This document shows positions 1 to 26,040 of a stretch of 64,000 nt of DNA, piece by piece (position 1 is the stretch's first letter; each line of letters starts with the position of its first letter). The notes beneath the pieces were generated by a model, which worked only from the letters and a program-made list of their open reading frames with translations, ran no database searches and had not been told where the DNA came from. The stretch is from Meghimatium bilineatum (lineage: Eukaryota; Mollusca; Gastropoda; Stylommatophora; Philomycidae). The stretch covers positions 2,376,501 through 2,440,500 of the forward strand of contig CM067319.1 in NCBI GenBank assembly GCA_034231615.1, in the 5' to 3' direction. Made by a program: the position numbers and the translations under genes.

Positions 1-347
1 CTGTAACTTCTGCCATGATACCAGTCTATTTCCGACATGCTTTATTTATAAACAATGATAATAGAAAGAATAAGTATGAAAATGTTTGACCTTTCTATCT
101 CTGTCATCACAAGTTTGATTTTTTTCATACATCGAAACACCAACCACATTTGATTATAGTTGCTTTTTATTATTTTATTAGCAGTGGTAGTTTTGTATTT
201 CCATGTTGATTATAATTTATTTGTTTATTTGTGTTACTACATCCCACACATCTATTTGGCTGTCTCACAACTGATAGTCAGACTGATATATCTGTGCCTT
301 TGACATACATCTGACCAGCAAGATGTTTTGTTCACTTTGACCTACAG

Positions 348-425
348 GATGGGACAGTCACCTCAACCCCTACACCTCTTTATTCACCACCAACGACCTG
401 CGTATGCTGTTACTCCATGCTCTCC
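348..425 (-). repeat. Fragment of GAA-tailed SINE-like family, long subtype
   Basis: The stretch with GGGACAGTCACCTCAACCCC and the following CTCTTTATTCACC matches, with divergence, the head of the long subtype seen near 44500-44570 (GGGACAGCCAGCTCAACCC). It lies in the thiolase intron. Confidence 0.4.
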
Positions 426-656
426 CAATAATGCATCAGTGAAGTGATCAGCCACACAGGATTGAATTGTAGAGAGATCAAAGCTCACAATACGTGTTTA
501 TCAAAATGTGGGATGTCATCTCTATTAATGTAATGGGCTCTCTCTCGTGTGCGGAAGCACAAACCCATAAATGCATGGGTTTAACAACTTAGATTCAAAC
601 CCAGAGAGAGCACAGCTCACACGTTTTTATGATCATTAATGTAACACTCTCGTAAC

Positions 657-680
657 ACTCGTGTGTGTGTGTGTGTGCAT
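657..680. repeat. (GT)n microsatellite
   Basis: About twelve GT dinucleotides, 30 bases from the donor of thiolase exon 6. Confidence 0.9.
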
Positions 681-709
681 GTGTTGTGTGTACTTTTTAG
701 ATATTTTAC

Positions 710-15047
<14,338 letters not shown>

Positions 15048-15129
15048 GTTTTCAATATATGCCTTAAAACGTAGTTTAATTTCTCAAACCAGTGTCGGTG
15101 AAAAATGAACCTTTCTTAGCAGTCTATGT

Positions 15130-15195
15130 ATGTTTTTTAATCAGGCCACAGTACGGCGCATGCGTAGATGTTACCTCTGTTTTGATTCGAATAAC
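15130..15195. repeat. Short dispersed repeat, shared with 19252-19320
   Basis: GCGCATGCGTAGATGTTAC and the following TCTGTTTTGATTCGA recur at 19276 with few changes. It lies about 100 bases upstream of the thiolase start codon. Confidence 0.7.
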
Positions 15196-15539
15196 TGCCA
15201 GTGTTTCAATCTGGTTTTGCCAAAAAGTACTGGTTAGTCGTCAGATTATCATCACCCACTTCTTGTCTGTCTATCCCAGGTGAATTATGGTTGATTTAAT
15301 CACCACTTGCTGTTAAGCGTAGGGGTGGGAGCTTCAGTTGTCGTTCCAAGACCAGATGTGTCGCATTGGTTGCATTAAGTTTATGTTTGTTTAAGATCAT
15401 CACCTACGCTACGTGTTTTGTGTCCCATAATATGCATACATATTTAACTAACCTCATCTGACATGCCAAGCCATGATTGTCCCCATTTTAAGTTGCTTCT
15501 ATTTAACCACCCACTACATAATGATGGGGTACATTCGAG

Positions 15540-16164
15540 ATCACTGGCTGGATGAGGTGAAGAATTTATGTGTGCGTACAATGACTTTTATTTTTGTGCT
15601 GGGACATGCGGGAGTCCGGGGTAATGAGAGAGCAGATAGGTTGGCCGCACACGCACTACGGCTGTTGCCGGAGCGATGGATCGAGCAGACATTTTGAACG
15701 CCCTACGGAAAAATGCACGAACAAATGACTAAATAAGTTACGATGACTCTTGTTCCATGACTATAATAAGAGAGCTTGGTTATAAATGGGGTATCGATAG
15801 AAAGGAGCGGTTTCGTGCTCTAGAAAGAATGATGGTCAATCAACGACGTACTGGAACCATCAGTCAACGTTTAATGGTGGATACACTCAATGAGAGATCT
15901 GAGCAGCTATGGATTTGTACAGCGATAGAAACGAAATATATCACACAGAACTGTGATACGATATCGCAAAAAAGCTACAGAACAAAACTAATTGAAAATT
16001 CACAGAGCACGGAATATCTACACGTAGAAGTGACTGATGTTAATCTTTCACTGCCGCAGTACCTCAAACTGGTGGATATATCGGTTCTCAGACGCATATC
16101 AAATCTGGTCATCTTAAATATACGATTTAATGGACATCACAGGCACCCTGATGGTAAGTGTTGA
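15540..16164 (+). pseudogene. LINE RNase H and C-terminal tail
   Basis: From about 15595 the frame reads VLGHAGVRGNERADRLAAHA, the RNase H motif with its conserved His, Asn-Glu and Asp, as in I/Ingi/Nimb-type LINEs. After stops, a second open stretch gives RTGTISQRLMVDTLN and EQLWICT, resembling the tail seen at 52590-53600. The upstream RT is absent. Interrupted and so inactive. Confidence 0.7.
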
Positions 16165-16243
16165 TTAAATTATCCACAATAAAAATTAGTAACCGGTGGT
16201 TCTTACTGCTCATATGATGATAAGTAAGACTGTTGTAAAGCTT

Positions 16244-17330
16244 TATCACAATATTATTTACGTAAAACACAAGGTCAATTAGCTTTACAATGGACACTCA
16301 GACGATCAGACTATAGGGTATGGGTGTACACAAATATATAAATAACAGTACACAAGACAGTTTCAACCTTAAACTGGTTACCTTTCTCAAATACTTTTGT
16401 GATAGTGCCAATATTTAATGTTTTTTAACTGTTTGTCTTATATTTTCTTGAAAAAGATTTTATGGTTGAAACTGTATTGTTATTTGTATTGTTTCATAAC
16501 CATACCCTATAGTCGTACACGCAAGAACATAGCTATAGCAACTATAGCAAGAACAACAACATGAAGATAAGCATAGATAAAACAGAAACCATGGCAATAG
16601 GAATGGATACACACAATCTAAATATGTCAGTGGAAAATCAAGTCATTAAACAAATCAACACCTTCAAATACTTAGGTGTAACATTCTCTTCAGATGGAAA
16701 GATGGACACCGAAATAGACATTCGTTGTAGCAAAGCGAATCAAATACTGGGTCAATTATCCCCTTTATTGCAACACAAAATGCTACCAATGTCAACAAAA
16801 GACATCTTATCCAAAGTAGCTTCATTCCAACCCTGTACTACTAATGTCAAACTTGGTCCTTAACAACAAAAAATAAAAGACAACTGGTTACAACAGAAAT
16901 TTGATGCCAGAAAATCCACAGGAGTGACCAGAAGACAAAGAATTAGAAACGATGTCATAAGAGAAAGAGTGGGTGTCATAGTAATTCTACAATACATACA
17001 AAACCAACAGATACAATGGTTTGGTTATCTGGAAAGAATGCCGTGTGATTCATTAGTTTATAAAGCATATATGAAGAGAGGAGAAGCAGAAAGAAGAGCC
17101 AAGGGTAGACCTAGAGTACGCTGGATCGACAACATCAAAGAGACATTACACGAACACAAAATAGCATTATCTGAAGCTGCCAGAAAAGCGAGAACAAGAA
17201 CATTGTATCTCCCTCGACACCCGTAAAGGGTAAAAGAGAAAGGAAAGAAAAAGAAGAAGAATATAGTCTGATAGTATGTGGGTTCATTGTAAAGATAATT
17301 GACCTTGTGCTTTACGTAAGTGCTATTGCA
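16244..17330. mobile_element. Foldback element split by a LINE insertion
   Basis: Left arm (TTTACGTAAAACACAAGGTC, ATCAGACTATAGGG) and right arm (CTATAGTC | ATAGTCTGATAG, GACCTTGTGCTTTACGTAA) are inverted copies, related to the element at 13036. The right arm is cut at 16514 and resumes at 17262 with a 7-bp duplication, showing the LINE came later. Confidence 0.8.
16515..17261 (+). mobile_element. 5'-truncated LINE insertion, 747 bp, with target duplication
   Basis: Bounded by TATAGTC at 16508-16514 and 17262-17268. Encodes the end of a LINE ORF2: NMKISIDKTETMAIG, FKYLGVTFSSDGKMDTEIDI, then, after a break near 16860, IQWFGYLERMP, AKGRPRVRWIDNIKETLHEH and a stop at 17224. It ends in an A/G-rich tail AAAGAAAAAGAAGAAGAA. 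5' truncation, 3' tail and duplication are the signature of target-primed reverse transcription. Confidence 0.9.
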
Positions 17331-17599
17331 TATGATGAGAGTCGATCTCCAGACCACTCACTTTGCTCTCCTATGTACGTTAAGGAGCAACGTTTGCAAA
17401 TGATAACATATATGACACTTTGAGAGACACGTAGAACCTTCTTAAAATATAGACATCACTTTAGTGAATGTGCTGAATCGACCCGTGTGACATAAACACA
17501 TGTGTTAAATCTACTACACCGGCCACCGACATTTTCACAATTATTCGAGAAGTCAGGCTCGAGAAAATTGTGGTCCGACTCTGGACCAAGATCTCCAAT

Positions 17600-17870
17600 T
17601 TGGAATTAACATGTCATTCCTATATGCAGATATCTTGCTGTGGTCTGTCAATTTCATGTTTGTATCATTCTGTAACTGTATATACCGTACAGTCGTTCTG
17701 CCTTCGCTGCTATATGCAGTCAAATTCTGGGCTGTAGATGTTATCCAAGCAAGGCAGTGGAATATTGGACTGTATATGCTAGGCATGCAAGACAGACGAA
17801 TGTATATAATAGGCACACAAGGTAGCGTAATTTTTTTAGAATCTATGCGACCTGGTCAAAAACACTAAGA
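17600..17870 (+). pseudogene. Weak LINE relic
   Basis: Frame contains TVVLPSLLYAVKFWAVDV, resembling the post-RT VLPxLLYGxExW segment of LINEs. Only this block is recognisable. Confidence 0.35.
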
Positions 17871-18413
17871 TGGAAAACATCTACTCGTTTTTGACCAGGT
17901 CCTCACTTTGTTGGACGGGCCACATCATAGGTATACCCGACGAATGTCTTCATATAAAGACTGGTCATCAGTAAACTGTGTGCAGGTAAGCGTTCAAGCT
18001 GAGGCCAGATGAAACGTTTCAATGACTACTCTAAAATATTTCTCAAGTAATGAAGAATTGATTCAAGCTCTTTGAAAATCAACAGGGCCGAAAATACGTT
18101 TTACTAGGGTGGGAAAGGGGGTGAGGGTTTAATGTAAAAAATAGATCATTCGCGCTTATTCGCTTGCCAGATCTTCTGTGTGTTGATAAATTTGATTACC
18201 GTTTCGTGAAAAAATCACTAGGAGGGGTGTTAACTTTTTGTCCAGTTTCCTAGTACTAAAAATCGTGTTTCAAAAATTTGCTAGGTCGTGGGTTATCTAC
18301 GAACCTAGAAACGACAATTCTTAGCCATCAAGTCTGGAACAGTCAGACCAAGTTTGTTATAGAGATTTGAAGTAAATATTGAAAAAAAATATTCTCCTAT
18401 ATATATATCTATA

Positions 18414-18560
18414 TTAATTCTCAAACTCCCGTTAGTCTCTCTTGTAGCAGAACGACGGTCCTACTAGATTTCCAGCAGGATGTAGACTGCAGAATGGATA
18501 TCCGTTGTGTCGCCATTTTATTTGCACCAATGGTCCGACACATCCATAATGGGTGGTAAT
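18414..18560 (-). repeat. GAA-tailed SINE-like family, short subtype
   Basis: ATTCTCAAACTCCCGTTAG, GATTTCCAGCAGGATGTAG, CGTTGTGTCGCCATTTTATT and ACACATCC are diagnostic. GAA tail lost. Confidence 0.85.
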
Positions 18561-18589
18561 ATATATTTCATGGAACAGTCAGATCAGAG

Positions 18590-18800
18590 CGGGTATTAAA
18601 AGTTTTGAAAAGTGCAAAACATGACATGCGATTCAAAAGAGAAAAAGAAATAAGAGATAGTGACTTTTTCCACATCTCAAGACCTACTACATTCCTGCTC
18701 ATATTGCAACGGGTCTTTCAGATCCTGGATTGGACTCATCAACTATCTCAGGACTAGTAAACAATAAAACCAAACTTGATCCTTCCCAAGCCATCTTATC
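18590..18800 (+). pseudogene. LINE C2H2 tail relic
   Basis: Reads CSYCNGSFRSWIGLINYLRT near 18692-18750, a mutated copy of the finger at 7793-7855; the first His is changed, so it would not bind zinc normally. Confidence 0.6.
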
Positions 18801-18931
18801 TTCGCTTGCGAAGGGGAAATAGCAGCATTATCATTCTATACAGTTTCCAAGTTTCGCCTTCTATCGCATAACAATCTGCTAATATCACATGGTAATCAAT
18901 AGAAGGTAGTACTACTAGTAGAACATAATTG

Positions 18932-19239
18932 AAAATAATACTCACGTGAAAGACAGGTAATGGAGTTCTACTTGATGACGACTAACACACTATCACTGAC
19001 GGATGTTTACATGAATTAATATGGTATACATAACAAAACAAAACACATAATACATACAAATGACAATACACAGGACATAATCGACGTTTCGGACCAATAG
19101 GCCTTTTTCAAGATACGCACATAACATACAAACATAAAAGTACCACAAGTAGAAATTAATGCACTACAACAAACGTGTCCGAGTGGTCATCAAGTAGAAC
19201 TCCATTACCTGTCTTTCGCGTGAGTATTATTTTTAATAT
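18932..19239. mobile_element. Non-autonomous element with ~45-bp terminal inverted repeats
   Basis: Left AATAATACTCACGTGAAAGA and beyond is repeated inverted at 19195-19239 with a single mismatch in about 45 bases. TAATATCACATGG occurs at about 18875 and 19234, possibly a duplication made by a larger insertion. The inside holds GGTCCGAAACGTCG on the minus strand. Confidence 0.8.
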
Positions 19240-19251
19240 CACATGGCAGCA

Positions 19252-19320
19252 CTGTTTTTATCAGACCACAGTACAGCGCATGCGTAGATGTTACATCTGT
19301 TATGATTCGACCAACTGCAT
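19252..19320. repeat. Short dispersed repeat, shared with 15130-15195
   Basis: ACAGCGCATGCGTAGATGTT and TGATTCGA match the copy upstream of the thiolase gene. Confidence 0.7.
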
Positions 19321-19329
19321 GAGTCGACG

Positions 19330-20890
19330 ATAACAGTGTGCGCGAGCAACAGGAAATGCTCTAATATTGTGCGCATTGTTAGTATGCTTATTGCAACTTC
19401 AAAATTGGAGACTTGTTGTGGTAAAGTGTTTGGAAAACGAAAGTAGAAGGCGGGGTACTGTTCGAATCGTGTGCTTGCCTTAATGTTGATCAATAATAAT
19501 AGGCCTACCAAGCAACCACTGATGGCGGTAGGCATTATCCACATTTTTAGATGAGTGTATTGACAGCAGAAAGCCTAGAAAAATAAATTTCCATCGATAT
19601 ACCAGTTTCTATTTGGAAGCAGCGAGCACAACTCGCTGGTCGAGGTATGTAGACTATCTTTGCATCCTTGTGAAAGCCTCCATCGTATATTAAGGACATA
19701 TCCTACCTCAATTATTATTCTCTAGATTCTGAACATAAATTATGAATATTTGACTGAAGTTGAATCACATCAAGAAAATGTCGACTGTCTGTTAATTCTT
19801 CCCATAAATAGACCGATTTATTTTATCTTCCTCATTCTGAGAAACGCTAATTCTTATAACAAAAATCTTAAAATCTGTTAGCAGATTTACGTAATAATGC
19901 TGCCCATAGTCAATGACAATGTTTTTGTATGTAAATGAAGTGCAATTTGTAGTTGTAATAGTGTCGTCTCTTCACTTGTTATCACTGCTCCGTTTAAGTG
20001 TATGAATGAGAATCCGTATAACGAAGTGAACTAGATTATCTTTTAATGAATGTTCAATTGCTAGTAATGTGGATCTCTACATAACTATTGATAATACTAG
20101 ATCTTTCTGCGTTGGCAAACATTATCTTCGATGAACCTACTACGTGAGTGTCCTTTCTTGAAGGGACTATGGGGGAGTCTAGATTAGACGTAATTTTTTA
20201 TTCAATTTCCAGTCCCGATGTGTATGAAGTGCTAAATGTAAAACAGGCAGTGTGCACGGTAATATATAAAGTCCACAGTTTATGTAAACACTGATTTTCA
20301 AATAGCGGTTAGTTAATACATGTGCGTGACCTAGTTGGTTTTTTTATGTTGCTACGGTTCAGTAATATTTTAGAACGGTGGATGTACTAATATTCTAAAT
20401 CAAGTTAAAAGAACAGAGAGAAAAAGTAAAACTTACACAACAGAAATGGCATATTCAAGACAGATAATAAATTAACCTTATCTTGTGGAACTGAGCCATT
20501 GGATGAGGGGGACCTCTCATATCCCCTGAGGGTCAGAACCTGACATTTAGTGCTATGAATGTAGACAAAAAAAGCCAGATAAACATATGCACACATACCT
20601 ACTTAAAAAAGATCACCAAAAAAACTCATAAAAATGAAGCAGACTCCTGAAAACCAAGTAATGACTTTTTTTAAAGGTAAACTCCACCCTCTCTTCAAAT
20701 TATGGAAAACATAGCCTTGGACCTGTATGGAGTTGAAATAGGAAAGCATGACGAAGTGTTTGTGTTTATATTTCCAGAGTGCCATCCCTACGACCTTGAA
20801 GGGTTATGAGTATGAGGATAATGATGGACCTGAAATCTGGACAATGAACACAAATTTTGAATACTGAACTAAATACTTTTGAGATAAGAG
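19330..20890. other. Stretch without recognised feature
   Basis: AT-rich, short unsupported open frames on both strands, no array, no clear transposon end. Confidence 0.5.
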
Positions 20891-20900
20891 TATACAGAAG

Positions 20901-21073
20901 CAGTGGCGTAGCGTGGATCAATGGTGCCCTGGGCAGAATCATAATTTTCCGCCCCTGTGACATAAAAAAAATATGTCAGTGATTGTGAAAGACTGGATGA
21001 ATATAAATTTGCCACCCTCCTGATGATGCTGCTCGGGGCGGTCCGCACCTCCGCCCCCCTCGCTACGCCACTG
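20901..21073. mobile_element. 173-bp hAT-type MITE with perfect 8-bp target duplication
   Basis: Ends CAGTGGCGTAGC and GCTACGCCACTG are perfect 12-bp inverted repeats. The flanks TACAGAAG at 20893-20900 and 21074-21081 are identical. Tip sequence and 8-bp duplication fit the hAT superfamily. It encodes nothing. Confidence 0.93.
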
Positions 21074-21429
21074 TACAGAAGAATGGGCAAACTTGCAACA
21101 AAAATGTATACAAACAAAGATGGAGGCTCTGGAAAAATTAGGAAAAGAAATAGAAACGTGACAAATATAATATTTTAAACACAAAAAGGCACTTGCTGAA
21201 TACCTTATTAATGCAAAGTTGAAGAACATCAAACAAGGGGCAGATAAAATCAAACAAGACAGAAAGATTAAGATGTATAACTTCCAGGTTGTCAGTGTAC
21301 CACCAAAGCAAGAGACAAAATGTGTTAGAGATTCATTACAACCAACTTTCGTTGTGGAGGTGACACATGATCTGATCCTATCTGCAAGTAATGAAACAGA
21401 CAAATTTAGAAAAATGTTTTTACTAGTTG

Positions 21430-21680
21430 TAATACGAGTTAGGGAGGTAAAGTCAGCAAGGAAGGGAACTTACCGCCCCAACCTAATAGATGCTGTGACT
21501 TAGTTCTTCTTCTTCTTCTGCGGTCATTCTCAAACTCCAACTGGATCTAGCTGGATCATGGTCCTGCTAGATTTCCAGCAGGATGTAGTCCAGAAAATGG
21601 AAATGCGTTGTGTCGCCGTTTTATTTGCGCCAATGGCCCGACACATCCGTCTTCGGCGGGGTGACTTAGTTCATGAAGAG
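21430..21680 (+). mobile_element. SINE 3' part interrupted by another SINE-like copy
   Basis: GTAAAGTCAGCAAGGAAGGG, ACCGCCCCAACCTAATAGAT and GACTTAGTTCATGAAG match the tail of the SINE at 27970-28195. The copy is split at 21505 and resumes at 21661. Confidence 0.75.
21506..21660 (-). mobile_element. GAA-tailed SINE-like element, short subtype, with 11-bp duplication
   Basis: 155 bp. Flanked by GTGACTTAGTT at 21495-21505 and 21661-21671. Starts CTTCTTCTTCTTCTGCGG (tail on this strand) and ends CACATCCGTCTTCGGCGGG. Best-preserved boundaries of the family; no RNA polymerase III A or B box recognised. Confidence 0.92.
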
Positions 21681-21789
21681 TTATCTTCATCCCAGACAGC
21701 AGTGTTGCTGGCCATGGGACCTACCTTTACCAGTAGATAAGTTCTTAACCAGTTTCTTGTTTGTGTATATACATCCACTCATACGGTTT

Positions 21790-22025
21790 GAGGGTATCAA
21801 TATTATTGCAAGACAATTTATCGCACAAAGCTCTAGATCTTCATTCCATCTATGTTCCTTCAGCACAAAATATGATACATAGGACAGAAATCAGAGCTCT
21901 CCAGTTTGAGCGATGTGATGCTACTGTGTGTAATTCTTGTTTGTTGTTGTCAGAGACCCATAGTCATATCCTCTTTGATGGTTGTTCTGCGAAGTGTTTC
22001 TCATGGCTTTCCTCTTCTTGATTTG
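21790..22025 (+). pseudogene. LINE C-terminal Cys/His tail
   Basis: Frame has VCNSCLLLSETHSHILFDGC, the C-x2-C...H...C element that ends many RNase-H-bearing LINEs. No other domain remains. Confidence 0.5.
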
Positions 22026-22429
22026 CCATCTAGTACCCGTTTTAATGCTTGTAGTCAGAGTGTGCCCTATGCGCTATGCGCCCTATTTTCTGCCCTATGC
22101 GCCGTCTATGGCCCTGGAGGAACATAACATAACAGTCAGAGTGTGTTTTCATTTGAAGTACATGTCCAATATAAGTCCCATCATTTTCTTATTGTTATAA
22201 GAATGTTTCATCAAGATCAATTGTTCTAGATCTTACATAATGAAAATAGTGCCAGAGGTTTCATCATTCACACGACATTGGTCGATGCAATATCGCAAGC
22301 AACATGAAAGCTCGTTCTAGAAATATCTTGTTAGTATGTCATTTGTATGCAAAGCAGAAGTATAGAAAAGAAAGCATAAGTTGTCCTAGCAATTATTCAT
22401 TGTGTTTACACCGAAATGTTATTCTTGTT

Positions 22430-22850
22430 ATCAACGCCTGTTTGTGGATAAGTTCAAAACTTTAGTTTGCAGTACCCTTTTTGTGGATAAGTTCAGAACC
22501 CTTGTTTTCAGTATCATTCTATGGATACATTCAGAACCTTTGTTTCCAGTACCCTTTTGTGGATTCATTCGGAATGCTGGTTTTCAGTACCTTTTTGTGG
22601 ATTAGTTTATAACCCTGTTTTTCAGTCCCCTTTTGTGGATAAGTTCAGTACCCTTGTCTTTAGTACATGTAGCATTTTGTGGATAAGTTCAGTACCCTTG
22701 TCTTTAGTACATGTAGCATTTTGTGGATACTGGTAAGTTTAAAGTAATCTTATTTTCTGTACCCTTTTAAAAAAAATAAGTTCAGAGTCTAATTTCCAGT
22801 ACCCCTTTGTGAATAAGTTCAGAACCATTGTTCCCTATACCATTGTGTGA
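22430..22850. repeat. Degenerate ~40-bp tandem repeat
   Basis: Units vary around CAGTACCCTTTTGTGGATAA plus GTTCAGAACCCTTGT. About ten copies, some short. Confidence 0.85.
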
Positions 22851-22859
22851 ATATGATCA

Positions 22860-24060
22860 GGAGATTATTTGATGCAATATTTGGATATCCGTTGAAATAA
22901 CATCAGATAATGTGATCAGACGGACAGAACAATAAGTGAACATTTGCATCTGACAGAGAATGATATAGAATGCAGTTGGAGATGACTGCTTGTGAAGGCT
23001 GGTAGCATGTACAACTATTGAATATAGATGTCTCATATCTAGAAATCGTTGGCACAGGTCTACTGTATGCGATGTAACGAATTTCTAAATTCAATTTCGA
23101 GGGGTTGAAAGTAATCAACAGTGATTATGTCCTATAGTAGGATGTTGAAAGCACTAGATACAGCTAGAAAATGATGTACTAAAAGAGTCAAAAATACAAC
23201 AAACATTGGAAAAGATATTAAATTTATTTAAAATAGATATGAAGATTAAAAAGATAAGATTAGATAGATTAGATGAGATAGATAATTAGATTATATAGAT
23301 AATTAGATTAGATAGATAATTAGATGAGATAGATAATTAGATGAGATAGATAATTAGATGAGATAGATAATTAGATTAGATTAGATAGATACTTATATTA
23401 GATTAGGATAGATTCAAATAGGAAATAGAGATTAATCAACAGAGAATCAGGAATAACACACTTCTGAAAATAGAATCAGTGTTCATATTTGTTATATACG
23501 AAATGAAATTGAGGTTACTTACTATGTATAATACGGTACTGTACCAGAAAAAACCAGACTTGATTCGCCATTGTATAGGGCCTAAGACAGTGGAGGATGG
23601 AGAGATAGTTACACGAGTAAATATTGAATAAATATACGGATACATATATAGTTATATTATTATTATTATTACACCCTTTATTACATCTGGAGCAGAGATG
23701 GCCAACCTGCTCGATGAGCCAAATTAAGCCTTTTTTGTGTGAGGGAACAAACTTGTTGAACAAGTTCTTGGAAGTTATCAAGATTAACGGCGCTGTTGTC
23801 GCTATCTGCTGAAAATGTCTTCTCTTTAAGTGAAAAGATTTCTACTTTAAAATTCATTAATTTCGAACATAAAATATGACCAGCTGTGAAATTGAATGAA
23901 ACACATTCCAACTTCGACCTCTGCTGTCTGAAACCACTGCTCACGAAACCACTGTTTCACACAACCTCTGTTTCACGAACGTAGCCCATGTGTATATTTC
24001 TGATAAAATGTATCACACAAATTTATCAATGTGACCATCGATGTCATTACTGTTCGTTTT
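22860..24060. other. No gene seen; GATA-rich low-complexity tract inside
   Basis: Contains a degenerate AGATAGATAATTAGAT tract at about 23255-23410. No supported coding sequence. Confidence 0.6.
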
Positions 24061-24322
24061 CTGTTATATGTTTTAATTGTTTCAATTGTTGTCTGGATAC
24101 AGGCCTTTTGGACGAAACGTCGATTTGTGTGTGTGTTATTATGTTTGTCTCTAACTAGCAAAACTTGATTACCCTATTCCTGGATCTACCTGTCTGTTTC
24201 TGATCATGCTCACCAAGTCACTGACGATGCAGACATCAGTTGCCATTTGTGTAATCATTCAGATAAAGGCCTTGGTGATTGCCATAATCTCCACAGCTGT
24301 GCCGCTGCAATCACCGACAACG

Positions 24323-24620
24323 CGACTCTCTTCTCCCCGATGGTCATCCCCACATACAGAGCTGTGACTATCTTCTCCCCGATGGTCATCCCCACATACA
24401 GAGCTGTGACTATCTTCTCCCCGATGGTCATCCCCACATACAGAGCTGTGACTATCTTCTCCCCGATAGTCATCCCCACATACAGAGCTGTGACTATCTT
24501 CTCCCCGATGGTCATCCCCACATACAGAGCTGTGACTATCTTCTCCCCGATGGTCATCCCCACATACAGAGCTGCGACTCTCTTCTCCCAATTGGTCATC
24601 CCCACATACAGAGCTGTGAA
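24323..24620. repeat. 42-bp minisatellite, seven copies
   Basis: Unit starts TTCTCCCCGATGGTCATCCC, length divisible by three and free of stops on both strands, so ORFs of about 140-198 residues appear on both. No conserved domain; neither is called a gene. Confidence 0.95.
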
Positions 24621-24689
24621 GACCCCCAGTACTACGCACGTGTCTAACAACCAAACCATCCGTGCATGCAACCATGTCACCCCTAATCT

Positions 24690-25814
24690 TCCCTTAGAAT
24701 GCTCTGATATTCCTCTTCTTCGTTCAGTTTCCTATGAAGTCTATACAGGAAGGAAGATGAGCCGCATCCAGTTGTCAGCCGGACGTCCTCACGGTTGCAC
24801 CACAGCTACATCACCAGATCTGTCTCGTGGGACCACATTTTAGTTTTCAAGTCGTCCAAGAGTGAAAATGTCTGCAGAATGTGTTCTGGATTCTGAAGAC
24901 CCTTTCGATATGGACATTGGTCAGTTTGGACAGACATTATTTTGTGGAGAAGTGCTCGTAGTCTACAGTGTCATATACAAAGCCTAAAAACTGTGTTGTT
25001 TGCTGTGATCTGCTCAACTTTAGGATGGGCTCCTGTGGAAAGTTGTTGCCTATTCTCTGGCTCCATGTATGTTTGTATTTTATTGTGATGATAATTTTTG
25101 CTTTAGTCAGTGATATTATGTGATTAAATTGTTCATTTATTTGTGCACCTGTTTTTGCCAGTCTGTCAGCAGCTTTTCACTGATCAATTCCAGCACTGCA
25201 GACTCTACAGCTTTATACTCTTTATACATTGCAGCGCCATGAGTAGAAGAATTATCTGGAAACAGCTGTTTTCTGTGCTTCATATATGCTTGTTTTCGTT
25301 GATTTTGTATCCATCGTGTCTGTATAGTAATGCCTTATTGAGGAGCATTGTCTGATAGTAGTCTGGTGGAAGCATGTGAAAGCCACTTAATCTGTTGTCT
25401 TCTGATGTAATCCAGTTTTGGCATTGTGTTTGTTAGTTTTCCGATGTTTTCATTTCTAATTCTATCTCTTATTGTTTCTAAGATAATTCTACGTAGACAA
25501 GTCATTTCTGTTGTAACAAGTTTTCTTTTGGATTCTGTTGTTAGTGTCCACGTTTGACATTGGTAGCATAGTGATGGTGTGATGATAGTTTTATATAGTG
25601 CAGTTTTGGTGTTCATGTTCACATATTTGAGTTTGAAAATAGAAGAAATCTGCCCCACGATCTGGTATGCTATGTTGCATCTACGTTGGATTTCTTTGGT
25701 GTTTTTCCCATTTGATGATATGATGCTTCCAAGATAAGTGAATTCTTTCACCTGTTTAAATTGTTGTTCATCAATGAAAATAGTTGTGTTTCTTTCTGTT
25801 TTTGCTATTGACAT
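24690..25814 (-). pseudogene. LINE ORF2 3' half
   Basis: Minus frames give FTYLGSIISSNGKNTKEIQR, LYKTIITPSLCYQCQTWTLT, LRRIILETIRDRIRNENI, IRRQQIKWLSHAS and, further on, GLQNPEHILQ and NREDVRLTTG. This is the thumb-to-C-terminus part of a LINE. Open over 159 residues then broken by several stops. Confidence 0.85.
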
Positions 25815-25839
25815 TACCTCTGTGTTGTTTTATATATAC

Positions 25840-26040
25840 CGTCGTCACACCATATTCGTTTTTTATGGTTAATATATTGCTTTTTTTTGGTATGTCGTCC
25901 TGTGTAAGGCTTTTAGTCGAAACGTCGTTTGTCGCGGTGTCACGTTAACTCTTTATGTTTTGTTTTCAAACATTGGTAACACACCTATTTCCGTTGATTT
26001 TTACACGTGTCTTGTGTTACCCAAGCCCTCACATTTCTAG
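25840..26040 (+). repeat. Inverted-repeat partner 1 (hammerhead-like motif)
   Basis: Homologous to the reverse complement of 26745-26985: AAGGCTTTTAGTCGAAACGT, ATTGGTAACAC, CCTATTTCCGTT and CCCTCACATTTC are shared in the same order. Confidence 0.8.

Noticed and set aside
20939-21403. 154-residue minus-strand frame
   Set aside because: Covers the hAT MITE and flanks; no domain, no splice context.
24247-24843. 198-residue plus-strand frame and 141-residue minus-strand frame
   Set aside because: 42-bp stop-free repeat explains both; the downstream part is antisense to a LINE tail.
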